Below are positions 41,740-49,409 of a DNA stretch of 64,000 bases, piece by piece. The DNA comes from Rhodocyclaceae bacterium (GTDB lineage: Bacteria > Pseudomonadota > Gammaproteobacteria > Burkholderiales > Rhodocyclaceae). Both the position numbers and the translations under genes were made by a program. The stretch spans positions 145,929 through 209,928 of the forward strand of contig JADFDU010000022.1 of assembly GCA_018262775.1 (NCBI GenBank). Reading direction: 5' to 3'. The notes under the pieces were generated by a model. It did not search any database. It was not told where the DNA came from and worked only from the letters and a program-made list of their open reading frames with translations. Each line of letters begins with the position of its first letter. Position 1 is the stretch's first letter.

Positions 41740-41815
41740 GATGCTTCTGGATTGTCACGGAGGCGGATGGAAATTATAACACCAGAATGCAGGGCATCTG
41801 GAGACGAGCGGAGTC

Positions 41816-42658
41816 ATGAAGCCATTGGACGTTACCGACCATAGCCGCGACAGCGCAGGCCTGACCTATGTCTATCCCGTTGTCTCGCGCCGGGCGGGCG
41901 GCGTGTCGATCGGCATCAATCTGAACCCGAACAATGCTTGCAACTGGCGCTGCATCTATTGTCAGGTGCCCAATCTGAAGCGCGGCTCGGCGCCACGGAT
42001 CGACCTGGCGCTGTTGGAGCGGGAATTGCGCGGGTTTATCGATATCCTGATGCATGGAGATTTCATGCGATTGAAAGTACCTGAAGGCACGCGGCAGATC
42101 GTTGATGTCGCCTTTTCGGGAAACGGCGAACCGACTTCCGCAAAGGAATTTCCCCTGGCAGTGGATCTGGTCGACAGGGTATTGAATGAAACCGGGTTGG
42201 GTGGCGCCGTGAAGCTGCGGCTCATCACCAACGGCAGTCTGCTTGGGCGCAGCCATGTACAGGATGGCTTGCGCCGCCTGGGCGAACTGGGCGGTGAAGT
42301 CTGGTTCAAGGTGGATGCAGGAACCGCCGAGCGCTATCGCTGCATCAACAACGTGGATATGTCGCCGGGGTTGGTCGTTCGCAATTTGCGCCGCTGCGCG
42401 ACGCTTTGCCCGACCTGGGTACAAACTTGTGTGTTTGCCATTGATGGCGAGGGACCAACGGACGAAGAAGTGTCCGCTTATCTTGAAATTCTTGACCAGG
42501 CTGGCATTGAGCAGTTGGCCGGTGTGCATGTCTACGGGCTGTCCCGTCCCTCCATGCAACCTGAGGCGGATCGACTCTCCAACTTGCCGGAAGATAGACT
42601 GGAGGCGATAGCCGGCCGCGTGCGCGGGGTGGGGCTGACGGTTCGCATCAGCCCCTGA
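41816..42658 (+). CDS. Radical SAM protein of unknown substrate
   Basis: 280 residues. The iron-sulfur motif CNWRCIYC (CX3CX2C) is near residue 42, preceded by the SIGINLNPNNA segment, and the typical SAM-binding strand LVDVAFSGNGEPTS follows near 100. The C-terminal part has VWFKVDAGTAERYRCIN and HVYGLSRPSMQPEADRLS. The architecture resembles wyosine-like/YfkA-type radical SAM proteins. It differs from QueE, which has a different cysteine spacing, although the gene lies beside queD. Function unknown. Confidence 0.88.
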   Translation: MKPLDVTDHSRDSAGLTYVYPVVSRRAGGVSIGINLNPNNACNWRCIYCQVPNLKRGSAPRIDLALLERELRGFIDILMHGDFMRLKVPEGTRQIVDVAFSGNGEPTSAKEFPLAVDLVDRVLNETGLGGAVKLRLITNGSLLGRSHVQDGLRRLGELGGEVWFKVDAGTAERYRCINNVDMSPGLVVRNLRRCATLCPTWVQTCVFAIDGEGPTDEEVSAYLEILDQAGIEQLAGVHVYGLSRPSMQPEADRLSNLPEDRLEAIAGRVRGVGLTVRISP

Positions 42659-42662
42659 GTTC

Positions 42663-42956
42663 TTAATGCCCTTTTTTGGGCCTGGCTTTGGCGGCTTTCT
42701 TGAGTGACCTGAATAGTTCCGGATCGCTGGATTTAAGATATTCCACCACTTCCCAGTCGTCACGCTTGATCTTGCTGATATCGATTTGCTCGACATGCAC
42801 CAGCCGCAACAGTTGCTGCACCGGCCTGGGCATGTTGCGGCCGCTTTCGTAGCGAGAACCGCCGCTCTGCGTCACGCCCACCTTAGACCAGAATTGCTGC
42901 TGATTGAGCCCGAGTTTGCGCCGGATTTCGCGTGCGTCTATGGTTTCGGTTTTCAT
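42663..42956 (-). CDS. XRE-family helix-turn-helix transcriptional regulator
   Basis: 97 residues. It has an N-terminal HTH: EIRRKLGLNQQQFWSKVGVTQSGGSRYESGRNMPRPVQQLLRLVHV (split here only to show the helices; about 9-55), then a C-terminal segment IDISKIKRDDWEVVEYLKSSDPEL and a basic tail. It resembles orphan antitoxin-like or RsaL-like regulators. No toxin gene adjoins it. The AT-rich region in front of it may hold its operator. Confidence 0.85.
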   Translation of the reverse strand: MKTETIDAREIRRKLGLNQQQFWSKVGVTQSGGSRYESGRNMPRPVQQLLRLVHVEQIDISKIKRDDWEVVEYLKSSDPELFRSLKKAAKARPKKGH

Positions 42957-43211
42957 GATTGTGTAGTCCTTAGTGTCGTCCTTGGAAACATAGCTTCAAA
43001 TATGCCTAAATATTTGCCAAGCCAAGAAAGCTATATCCTTAGTTATAGCGATGCAAGTATAGGCAATATCCTATCTACATACAAGCCTGACATATCCATC
43101 AAGCTTGGAATGGTTATTCGCGTGAGGCTTACTGCTCTATCTGGTTACGCCGAGGCTACAAAATCAGGTAAAATCCGCCGCTTTTCAACAGACTAGAAGA
43201 AACTGCTGGAA
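42957..43211. promoter_or_regulatory. AT-rich divergent intergenic region between the XRE gene and lysC
   Basis: 255 bases without a gene, and visibly richer in A/T than the surroundings between about 42985 and 43110. TATCC-type words recur (ATATCCTTAG, ATATCCTATC, ATATCCATC) and the words CCTAAATATTTGCC and TAGGCAATATCC are partly complementary. TAAAAT at 43169-43174 could be the lysC -10. An overlapping open frame through it has no coding character. Confidence 0.5.
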
Positions 43212-44450
43212 ATGGCACTTATTGTTCAAAAATACGGTGGTACTTCGGTCGGTTCGCCGGAGCGGATCAAAAACGTCGCTAGGCGTGTCGCCAGCTGGCG
43301 GGCGAAGGGACATCAGGTCGTGGTCGTGGTGTCTGCCATGAGTGGGGAGACCAATCGCCTCATCGCCCTGGCGAGGGAGGTGCAGGCTCAGCCCGCACCG
43401 CGCGAGCTGGATGTTTTAGCCGCCACGGGCGAGCAGGTGACGATCGGCCTGCTCTCGATGGCGCTGATGGATATCGGCGTCAAGGCGAGGAGCTATACCG
43501 GCGGCCAGGTGCGCGTCCTGACTGACAGCGCCTTTACCAAGGCGCGCATTGTCAGCATTGACGAAGGTAACATCCGTCGCGACCTGAATGAGGGGCATGT
43601 TGTCGTGGTGGCGGGATTCCAGGGCGTTGACGAGGCCGGTAGCATCACCACGCTGGGCCGTGGCGGCTCCGATACCTCGGCCGTGGCCATTGCCGCGGCA
43701 CTGAAAGCAGACGAGTGCCAGATCTACACGGATGTGGACGGCGTCTACACGACCGATCCGCGCATTGTGCCCGAGGCACGCCGCCTGGAGACGATTACCT
43801 TCGAGGAAATGCTGGAAATGGCCAGCCTCGGCTCCAAGGTGCTGCAGATCCGTTCAGTAGAATTCGCCGGCAAGTACAAGGTCAAGTTGCGCGTACTCTC
43901 CAGCCTGGAAGAACTGGGCAAGGAGGGTCCGGGCACGCTGATTACTTTCGAGGAAGACATCAAGATGGAACAACCGACTATTTCAGGCATCGCCTTCAAC
44001 CGTGATGAGGCCAAGCTTACCGTGCTCGGCGTGCCGGATCGTCCCGGCATCGCCTACCAGATACTCGGCCCGGTGGCCGAGTCCAACATCGACGTCGACA
44101 TGATTATCCAGAACGTTGGCCACGATGGATCGACTGATTTCTCGTTCACCGTGCCGCGTGGCGAATTTGCCAAGGCCATGGCTATCCTCGAGCAGATCAA
44201 GAGTCATATCGGCGCCCGCGAGATTACCGGCGACAACAAGATCACCAAGGTTTCAATCGTCGGCGTCGGCATGCGCTCCCACGTTGGCATCGCCAGCAAA
44301 ATGTTCCGCACGCTGGCGGAAGAGGGCATCAATATCCGCATGATCTCCACCTCGGAGATCAAGATTTCCGTGGTGATCGACGAAAAGTACCTTGAACTTG
44401 CCGTGCGCGTACTACACAAGGCGTTTGACCTGGATCAGGTGCCGGCCTGA
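43212..44450 (+). CDS. lysC: Aspartate kinase (lysine-sensitive ACT-domain type)
   Basis: Phosphorylates aspartate, the entry to lysine, threonine and methionine; 412 residues, the monofunctional LysC/Ask type. It starts MALIVQKYGGTSVGSPERI (ATP/Asp site), with the VVVVSAMSGETNRL, TLGRGGSDTSAVAIAAAL and IYTDVDGVYTTDPRIV motifs. Two ACT domains at about 265-340 and 345-410 (ISGIAFNRDEAKLTVLGVPDRPG; VSIVGVGMRSHVGIASKMF) carry feedback control by lysine and threonine. In other bacteria of this type an internal start produces a separate beta subunit; that is not decided here. Confidence 0.96.
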   Translation: MALIVQKYGGTSVGSPERIKNVARRVASWRAKGHQVVVVVSAMSGETNRLIALAREVQAQPAPRELDVLAATGEQVTIGLLSMALMDIGVKARSYTGGQVRVLTDSAFTKARIVSIDEGNIRRDLNEGHVVVVAGFQGVDEAGSITTLGRGGSDTSAVAIAAALKADECQIYTDVDGVYTTDPRIVPEARRLETITFEEMLEMASLGSKVLQIRSVEFAGKYKVKLRVLSSLEELGKEGPGTLITFEEDIKMEQPTISGIAFNRDEAKLTVLGVPDRPGIAYQILGPVAESNIDVDMIIQNVGHDGSTDFSFTVPRGEFAKAMAILEQIKSHIGAREITGDNKITKVSIVGVGMRSHVGIASKMFRTLAEEGINIRMISTSEIKISVVIDEKYLELAVRVLHKAFDLDQVPA

Positions 44451-44470
44451 GCGTAGCGGGCAGGTCTGGT

Positions 44471-44499
44471 TTGACCGGCCAAGGCTAAAACGGTAAGAT
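44471..44499 (+). promoter_or_regulatory. Promoter of tRNA-Ser(GCU)
   Basis: -35 TTGACC at 44471-44476 and -10 TAAGAT at 44494-44499, with a 17-base spacer, 17 bases before the tRNA. Confidence 0.65.
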
Positions 44500-44516
44500 C
44501 GCCACCCGATTGATTC

Positions 44517-44609
44517 GGAGAGATGGCCGAGTGGTCGAAGGCGCTCCCCTGCTAAGGGAGTATGCGGGCAAAACCTGCATCGAGGGTTCGAATCCCTCTC
44601 TCTCCGCCA
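44517..44609 (+). tRNA. tRNA-Ser (anticodon GCU)
   Basis: Acceptor GGAGAGA pairs with TCTCTCC. The anticodon GCT lies in the loop CTGCTAA, a long variable arm (TATGCGGGCAAAACCTGCAT) follows, and GCCA ends it. It is 93 bases long. Confidence 0.95.
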
Positions 44610-44614
44610 CAGTT

Positions 44615-44623
44615 TGATATAAT
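44615..44623 (+). promoter_or_regulatory. Extended -10 promoter of tRNA-Arg(ACG)
   Basis: TGATATAAT: a perfect TATAAT (44618-44623) with the TG extension, 11 bases before the tRNA. The same nine bases precede the tRNA-Pro gene at 25632. Confidence 0.7.
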
Positions 44624-44634
44624 TTCACACCAAC

Positions 44635-44711
44635 GCGCCCGTAGCTCAGCTGGATAGAGTACTTGGCTACGAACCAAGGAGTCGGGAGTTCGAATCTCTC
44701 CGGGCGCGCCA
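44635..44711 (+). tRNA. tRNA-Arg (anticodon ACG)
   Basis: Acceptor GCGCCCG pairs with CGGGCGC. The anticodon ACG lies in the loop CTACGAA with stem TTGG/CCAA, and GCCA ends it. It is 77 bases long. The ACG anticodon is expected to be edited to ICG by TadA. Confidence 0.95.
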
Positions 44712-44719
44712 CATAAAAC

Positions 44720-44755
44720 AAGGGGTTGGCTCAGGCCAGCCCCTTTCCTTTTTTT
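44720..44755 (+). terminator. Rho-independent terminator after the tRNA-Ser/tRNA-Arg genes
   Basis: GGGGTTGGC, loop TCAG, GCCAGCCCC with one T-G wobble, followed by TTTCCTTTTTTT. Confidence 0.85.
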
Positions 44756-44814
44756 ACCCTGCCATGGTGAGTTGCGATACGATGAAACGCGTAACGACAT
44801 TTAAGGAGATCGTC

Positions 44815-45360
44815 ATGAAATCGAGATTAATTCAGCTGATTTTGGGCGGGGCGATGGCGCTCCTGATGGCGGCGAACGTCTGGGCCGCGTCGAAGCAAGA
44901 GATCAATGCCGAGGTGCGCGAGGCAGTGCAAAATTTTTACAAGCACACCAGCGCTGGCAAGGAATTGTCGCAGAAGGCCGCGGGGATGCTGGTGTTCCCC
45001 AGTGTGGTCAAGGCCGGCATCGGTATCGGCGGCGAATACGGCGAAGGTTCGCTGCTTATCGGCGGCAATCCCGTGGTCTATTACAACATCGCTTCCGCTT
45101 CCATCGGCTTTCAGCTGGGTGCGCAGGCACGCAGCATGATCATCCTCTTCATGACTGAAAGCGCATTGTCGAAATTCCGCCGCAGCGAAGGCTGGAAGGC
45201 GGGAGTGGACGGCAGCGTGGCGCTCGCCACGTTGGGTGCCGGAGGGGCGATCGATACCGAAACGGCGAAAAAACCGATCATCGGTTTCATCTTTTCGAAC
45301 AAGGGTTTGATGTACAACCTGACCTTCGAGGGCTCAAAGATAACCAAACTCGACAAGTGA
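44815..45360 (+). CDS. Ysc84/YwaF-type lipid-binding domain exported protein
   Basis: 181 residues from the ATG at 44815, which has a perfect TAAGGAGAT upstream. Signal peptide with a cleavage near WAA-S (about residue 25). The mature part matches the Ysc84 (SYLF) domain: GMLVFPSVVKAGIGIGGEYGEGSLL, ASIGFQLGAQARSMIILFMTESAL and the end FSNKGLMYNLTFEGSKI. In eukaryotes the domain binds phosphoinositides; in bacteria it is a periplasmic protein of unknown role. Monocistronic between tRNAs and the convergent srkA. Confidence 0.88.
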   Translation: MKSRLIQLILGGAMALLMAANVWAASKQEINAEVREAVQNFYKHTSAGKELSQKAAGMLVFPSVVKAGIGIGGEYGEGSLLIGGNPVVYYNIASASIGFQLGAQARSMIILFMTESALSKFRRSEGWKAGVDGSVALATLGAGGAIDTETAKKPIIGFIFSNKGLMYNLTFEGSKITKLDK

Positions 45361-45366
45361 AGTGAA

Positions 45367-46377
45367 TCAGGCTGGGAGAGGTGGTTCGTCCATGAGGGCG
45401 ACCTGCTCACGCAGTTCAAGAATGCGGTCCTGCCAGTAGCGCTGGGTATTGAACCAGGGGAAGGCGGCCGGAAAGGCCGGGTCGTCCCAGCGCCGGGCCA
45501 GCCATGCCGAGTAGTGGAGGAGGCGCAGGGTGCGCAGTGCCTCCACCAGATGCAGCTCACGCCTGTCGAAATCAAAGAAGTCCTCGTAGCCGTCCAACAC
45601 GTCGCCGAGTTGGCGCGTCATCTCGGCGCGTTCTCCTGACAGCAACATCCATAGGTCCTGCATGGCTGGGCCCATGCGACAGTCGTCGAAATCGACGAAA
45701 TGCGGGCCGCGCATTTCTCCGCTATCCGTCCAGAGCACGTTGCCGGCGTGGCAGTCGCCGTGCAGACGGATGGAGGAAACCGTTCCGGCACGTTCGTAGC
45801 AGCGACGCACTCCGTCCAGCGCCTGATCGACCACGCTTTGCCAGGCGGGCAGCAGGTCTTCTGGCAGGAAGCGATGTTCGAGAAGGTACGCGTACGAGGC
45901 CTCGCCGAAACTCGCGATGTCCAGCACGGGGCGTTCGCGGAAGGGCGTGATCGCACCGACGGCATGAATGCGTCCAAGGAAGCGCCCCATCCACTGCAGG
46001 GTGTCCGGCTTGTCCAGTTCAGGAGCCCGGCCACCGCGTTTTGGAAACACCGCGAAGCGGAAGCCTTCTGCCGAATGCAGGGTCTGTCCGCCGTCGAGGC
46101 CTTGGGGCGCGACGACAGGAATCTCCCGCTCATGCAGTTCGCGCGTAAAGGCATGTTCCTCAAGGATGGCTGCATCGCTCCAGCGTTGCGGCCGATAGAA
46201 CTTGGCCACTACAGGCGGTGCATCGGCGATGCCGACCTGGTACACGCGATTTTCGTAACTGTTGAGGGCCAGCAGGGAGCCATCGCAGCGCAGCCCGACG
46301 CTATCCAGGGCATTCAACACGATGTCGGGGGTCAGACCGGAATACGGGTGGAGGACTTGATGCGCTTGATTTTCCAT
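45367..46377 (-). CDS. srkA: Stress response kinase A (YihE/SrkA)
   Basis: Ser/Thr protein kinase related to aminoglycoside phosphotransferases; 336 residues. LLALNSYENRVYQVGI, FYRPQRWSDAAILEEH, FAVFPKRGG, the catalytic HGDCHAGNVLW (near 205-215) and the metal-binding DFDDCRMGPAMQDLWMLLSG are the SrkA hallmarks. E. coli SrkA protects stressed cells from programmed death. Divergent from the GNAT gene with 64 bases between starts. Confidence 0.95.
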   Translation of the reverse strand: MENQAHQVLHPYSGLTPDIVLNALDSVGLRCDGSLLALNSYENRVYQVGIADAPPVVAKFYRPQRWSDAAILEEHAFTRELHEREIPVVAPQGLDGGQTLHSAEGFRFAVFPKRGGRAPELDKPDTLQWMGRFLGRIHAVGAITPFRERPVLDIASFGEASYAYLLEHRFLPEDLLPAWQSVVDQALDGVRRCYERAGTVSSIRLHGDCHAGNVLWTDSGEMRGPHFVDFDDCRMGPAMQDLWMLLSGERAEMTRQLGDVLDGYEDFFDFDRRELHLVEALRTLRLLHYSAWLARRWDDPAFPAAFPWFNTQRYWQDRILELREQVALMDEPPLPA

Positions 46378-46441
46378 ATTGTCATTGTACGTTCTCGCTG
46401 GCGCGCTATCATGGGGGCCGCCAAGAAGAACGCCAACGACG

Positions 46442-46969
46442 ATGGCTGACTATCCACAACATTTGGTACGACCGCATCACCTGTTCGACGGCACGCAGAT
46501 CATTGTTCGCCCCATCCGCTCGGAAGACGCCGCTATCGAACAGGACTTCGTGCGCGGCCTGTCGGACGATTCGCGCTACAACCGCTTCATGGGCCAGCTA
46601 CGCGAACTGGCGCCGCGCAAGCTGCAGTACTTCACCGACATCGACTATGAGCAGCACATGGCGCTGATCGCCACGGTGATGCGCGACGGCCACGAGGTCG
46701 AGATCGGCGTGGCCCGCTACTTCGTGTCGCCGGGGGACGAGAGCTGCGAGTTCGCCGTGGCGGTCGACGATGCCTGGCATGGCACCGGCGTGGCCGGCCT
46801 GCTGATGCTGGATCTGATCGAGGCGGCGCGTGGCAGGGGGCTGAAGACCATGGAAGGTTTCGTGCTGGCGAGCAACCACAAGATGCTCAAGTTCACCCGA
46901 CAACTGGGTTTCGAATTTCATCGCGACAAGGGCGAGGGCGATACGGTCCGTGTCATCAAGACGCTTTAG
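46442..46969 (+). CDS. GNAT family N-acetyltransferase
   Basis: 175 residues from the ATG at 46442; the in-frame sequence before it is not conserved in character. Acetyl-CoA fold: IIVRPIRSEDAAIEQDFVRGLSDDSRYNRFMG at the start, the strand CEFAVAVDDAWHGTGVAGLLMLDLIEAARGRGLKTM (Q/R-x-x-G-x-G/A equivalent is WHGTGVAG) and LGFEFHRDKGE. The N-terminal YNRFM pattern is that of acetyltransferases related to the protein-lysine acetyltransferase Pat. The substrate is unknown. Convergent with nfi, whose stop is the next base. Confidence 0.88.
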   Translation: MADYPQHLVRPHHLFDGTQIIVRPIRSEDAAIEQDFVRGLSDDSRYNRFMGQLRELAPRKLQYFTDIDYEQHMALIATVMRDGHEVEIGVARYFVSPGDESCEFAVAVDDAWHGTGVAGLLMLDLIEAARGRGLKTMEGFVLASNHKMLKFTRQLGFEFHRDKGEGDTVRVIKTL

Positions 46970-47650
46970 TCAGCGCTTTTTCGGTTTCTCGGAGGCCAGT
47001 CTGTGCGCCCAGCGCGTGGTCTCCGGCAGGCGGTAGCGCGTCAGGCAGGCCATGACCCAGTCAATCGCGGATTCCAGGCAAATGCGGTGGCCGGGCGAGA
47101 TGTACAGTGGCTTGACGCCCAAGCGGGTGCGCAGCACGGCGCCGATCGTTTCCTTGCCGGCCTTCAGGGGTACCCAGGCGCCGCGTTTGTTGGGCACCTC
47201 GCGATGCGTGCCTAGCAGTCGCGTCTTGGCGACGCCGATGGATGGGATGTCGAGCAGCAGGCCGAGATGGCTGGCGATGCCGAGTCGGCGCGGATGCGCA
47301 ATGCCCTGGCCGTCGCAGAGCAGGAGGTCGGGCATGTCCAGCTGCTTTATCGCTGCCAGCACGGCAGGCGCCTCGCGGAAGGACAGCAGCCCCGGCACGT
47401 AGGGGAAGCGGGTCGGCTGCCTGGCAATGGCAGCAGTTTCCAGTTGCAGCGAGGGGAAGGTGAGCACTGCGGCAGCGGCGCGTGTCGTGCGGCCGTCGTC
47501 CTCGAAACCGACATCCACGCCGGCTACCCGGTGAATCGAGCCAAAGTCGTCGCGGCAGACGATTTTTTCGGCCAGGCGCGACTGGAGCGCCATGGCTTCC
47601 CTGGGCGTGATATCCCAAGAATGGCCGGGATGGCCGAGGCTAATCTTCAT
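46970..47650 (-). CDS. nfi: Endonuclease V
   Basis: Cuts DNA one base 3' of deoxyinosine and other deaminated bases; 226 residues from an ATG that overlaps the upstream stop (ATGA). Motifs: [24 protein letters not shown] (catalytic Asp), [40 protein letters not shown] and [11 protein letters not shown]. It is cotranscribed with the phosphatase-superfamily gene upstream; this pair has no obvious functional link. Confidence 0.95.
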   Translation of the reverse strand: MKISLGHPGHSWDITPREAMALQSRLAEKIVCRDDFGSIHRVAGVDVGFEDDGRTTRAAAAVLTFPSLQLETAAIARQPTRFPYVPGLLSFREAPAVLAAIKQLDMPDLLLCDGQGIAHPRRLGIASHLGLLLDIPSIGVAKTRLLGTHREVPNKRGAWVPLKAGKETIGAVLRTRLGVKPLYISPGHRICLESAIDWVMACLTRYRLPETTRWAHRLASEKPKKR

Positions 47651-48816
47651 GCGGCGCAACCGGCGAGGATGAGCGGCACGAACATTTCGCGGGCGCTGGT
47701 ACCGGCATGCACGCCGAGCTGGTGGTAGCGTTTCTCGCCTTCCATCCAGTCCAGCAGCGTCCAGTCGTCGCGCATCACCAGTACGTAGTCCCCGATGCGC
47801 GAAGCCAGGCGCGGATCCGCTTCGCCCGGGCCAAACCAGCCTTGTTCCAGCAGTGCGCGGCTGGGGTACACGTCGGCACATGCTCCGAGGATGTCCTGCA
47901 CGTAGGCGACGAAGCGGGCCGCCTCCTCCGGCTTGACGTAGCAATAGACTACGCGCCGCTCACCGCACAGCGGGCGCGCCAGCGTCGCAGCTAGGTCCGG
48001 GTGTTGTGCCAGATCGATCTGGCGCGCGGGTAGCGAATCGATGAAGCCGTGGTCGGCGCAGGCGAGAACCGCCGTATCGGTATCCGCGATCGCAGTGAGG
48101 AAATCGTCGAAAGCCGCGTCCAGCGCGGCAAATTGCTCGGCGAGCTTGTTGCTGCCGACGCCATGGGTGTGGGCCAGTGTGTCGAGGTCGGGGTAATAGG
48201 CGTAGACGTAGCTCGGGGCGGCGGATTCACGCAGGCTGGCCTCGATCTGCCCGAACAACTCCGCCAGTGTCCTGTAGCTGCGTACCGCGGCGCGCCCGGA
48301 ATGATAGAGATTGAACTCGGATTGGGCGATGGCCATCGGGGAGACAAGCGTGGCGCGACGCTCGATTCGGTCGACGAACGGTACATGGCCGAACAGCCGC
48401 CGTGGCAGGGTACCAGGCGGCGCGTCGAACTGGCCTGCACCGCGTGGCTTGAGCGGCAACACGGCAGCGATGGCGTCCAGCTCGGAAAAATACATGTGCC
48501 AGCCGGTTAACGCATGCTGCTGCGGTGCCAGCCCGCTCAGATAAGTCGTCACGGCGCTGGCGGTGGTGGACGGAAAGACGGAGGTGAGGCGGGAATGCAG
48601 ATGGCGGTGCAGGGCGCCGCCGCCACCGTTTTCCAGCAGGTAGTCGTAGCCCAGGCCGTCGATCAGGAGCAAAACGATATTGCGCGCCGTACTGAGGGGA
48701 CTGACTTTCAGGCCGCGCAGCGGCAGGTAGGGCAGGGGATGCTGCGCGCCGCAGGCATCGCCGAGCGATCGCATCAGGTTGACGATGCTGCCGCCCTCAT
48801 AGTCGGGTTGGATCAC
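47647..48816 (-). CDS. Alkaline phosphatase superfamily protein (nucleotide pyrophosphatase/phosphodiesterase type)
   Basis: 389 residues starting at GTG (48816); an ATG at 48774 would lose the conserved-looking [11 protein letters not shown]. The metal sites read [11 protein letters not shown] near 47-57, a nucleophile region [17 protein letters not shown] near 80-95 and [13 protein letters not shown] near 250. No signal peptide, so a cytoplasmic phosphodiesterase or pyrophosphatase is likely. The substrate is unknown. First gene of a two-gene operon with nfi. Confidence 0.85.
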   Translation of the reverse strand: MIQPDYEGGSIVNLMRSLGDACGAQHPLPYLPLRGLKVSPLSTARNIVLLLIDGLGYDYLLENGGGGALHRHLHSRLTSVFPSTTASAVTTYLSGLAPQQHALTGWHMYFSELDAIAAVLPLKPRGAGQFDAPPGTLPRRLFGHVPFVDRIERRATLVSPMAIAQSEFNLYHSGRAAVRSYRTLAELFGQIEASLRESAAPSYVYAYYPDLDTLAHTHGVGSNKLAEQFAALDAAFDDFLTAIADTDTAVLACADHGFIDSLPARQIDLAQHPDLAATLARPLCGERRVVYCYVKPEEAARFVAYVQDILGACADVYPSRALLEQGWFGPGEADPRLASRIGDYVLVMRDDWTLLDWMEGEKRYHQLGVHAGTSAREMFVPLILAGCAA

Positions 48817-48870
48817 TGCAAATGTTGCCGGCGGCTGCCGATCATACAGCCTGAGCGCGGGAGGGCCGGC

Positions 48871-49152
48871 TCAGTGATCCTCGAGGTGCGGTGCGCCTTC
48901 TTCCGCCGGCGCACCCGTGTCGGGGTCGATCCAGTCGGAAATGCCGAGTTCATCCTCGGCCTCGGCCAGCGTCTCGCCGGGTTCATAATCGGACTCGTCG
49001 CTGTACTCCATGTTTTCCGCAGCTTCGGTCAGCGTCGGGAAGGGACCATATTCACCGCCGCTGTCCTTGTCCTGCCAGTAGAAACCGTCCGGCCTTTCGA
49101 TGACGCGCGCCCGGTCGTAAGCGACGGGGGTAGCGGGTATGTTCTTCGGCAT
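48871..49152 (-). CDS. Conserved acidic hypothetical protein
   Basis: 93 residues, start preceded by AAGGAG. Strongly acidic: YDRARVIERPDGFYWQDKDSGGEYGPFPTLTEAAENM is followed by an Asp/Glu-rich tail ending in PHLEDH. No signal, helix-turn-helix or metal motif. The repeated short aromatic-acidic pattern (DGFYWQD, EYGPFPTL) is seen in small proteins of related betaproteobacteria as far as I recall. Function unknown. Confidence 0.8.
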   Translation of the reverse strand: MPKNIPATPVAYDRARVIERPDGFYWQDKDSGGEYGPFPTLTEAAENMEYSDESDYEPGETLAEAEDELGISDWIDPDTGAPAEEGAPHLEDH

Positions 49153-49409
49153 GGCAATCTCCTTCTCGCTGCGATTATCTTGAACTATTTCTTTGTGAAA
49201 AGCTATGGTGAATCGTCGGCAGATTCGCTGACTGGAGTCAACCGGGCTGCCTTCAATGTTATAACGGCTTGCGTTTGAAATCCTGAATCTTCGTGCAGCA
49301 TTTTGTCTGGCGCTACAGTTGATTCTAAAATTCGAATATAGAAATACCTGAATGCCACAGAACCCATTTCTCGACGCGCCACCGATGCAGGGTGGTCTAT
49401 GGCGGTCGT
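49153..49409. other. Intergenic region between the acidic protein and the ABC exporter gene
   Basis: 257 bases between a minus-strand start (49152) and the minus-strand stop of the exporter (49410). No tRNA, repeat or convincing terminator is visible. An ATG at 49353 opens a short plus-strand frame of about 54 codons that runs into the exporter gene; it has no ribosome binding site and is not called. Confidence 0.4.

Noticed and set aside
42786..43196. 136-codon plus-strand frame across the XRE promoter region
   Set aside because: It runs antisense to the XRE gene and through AT-rich non-coding DNA, with no ribosome binding site.
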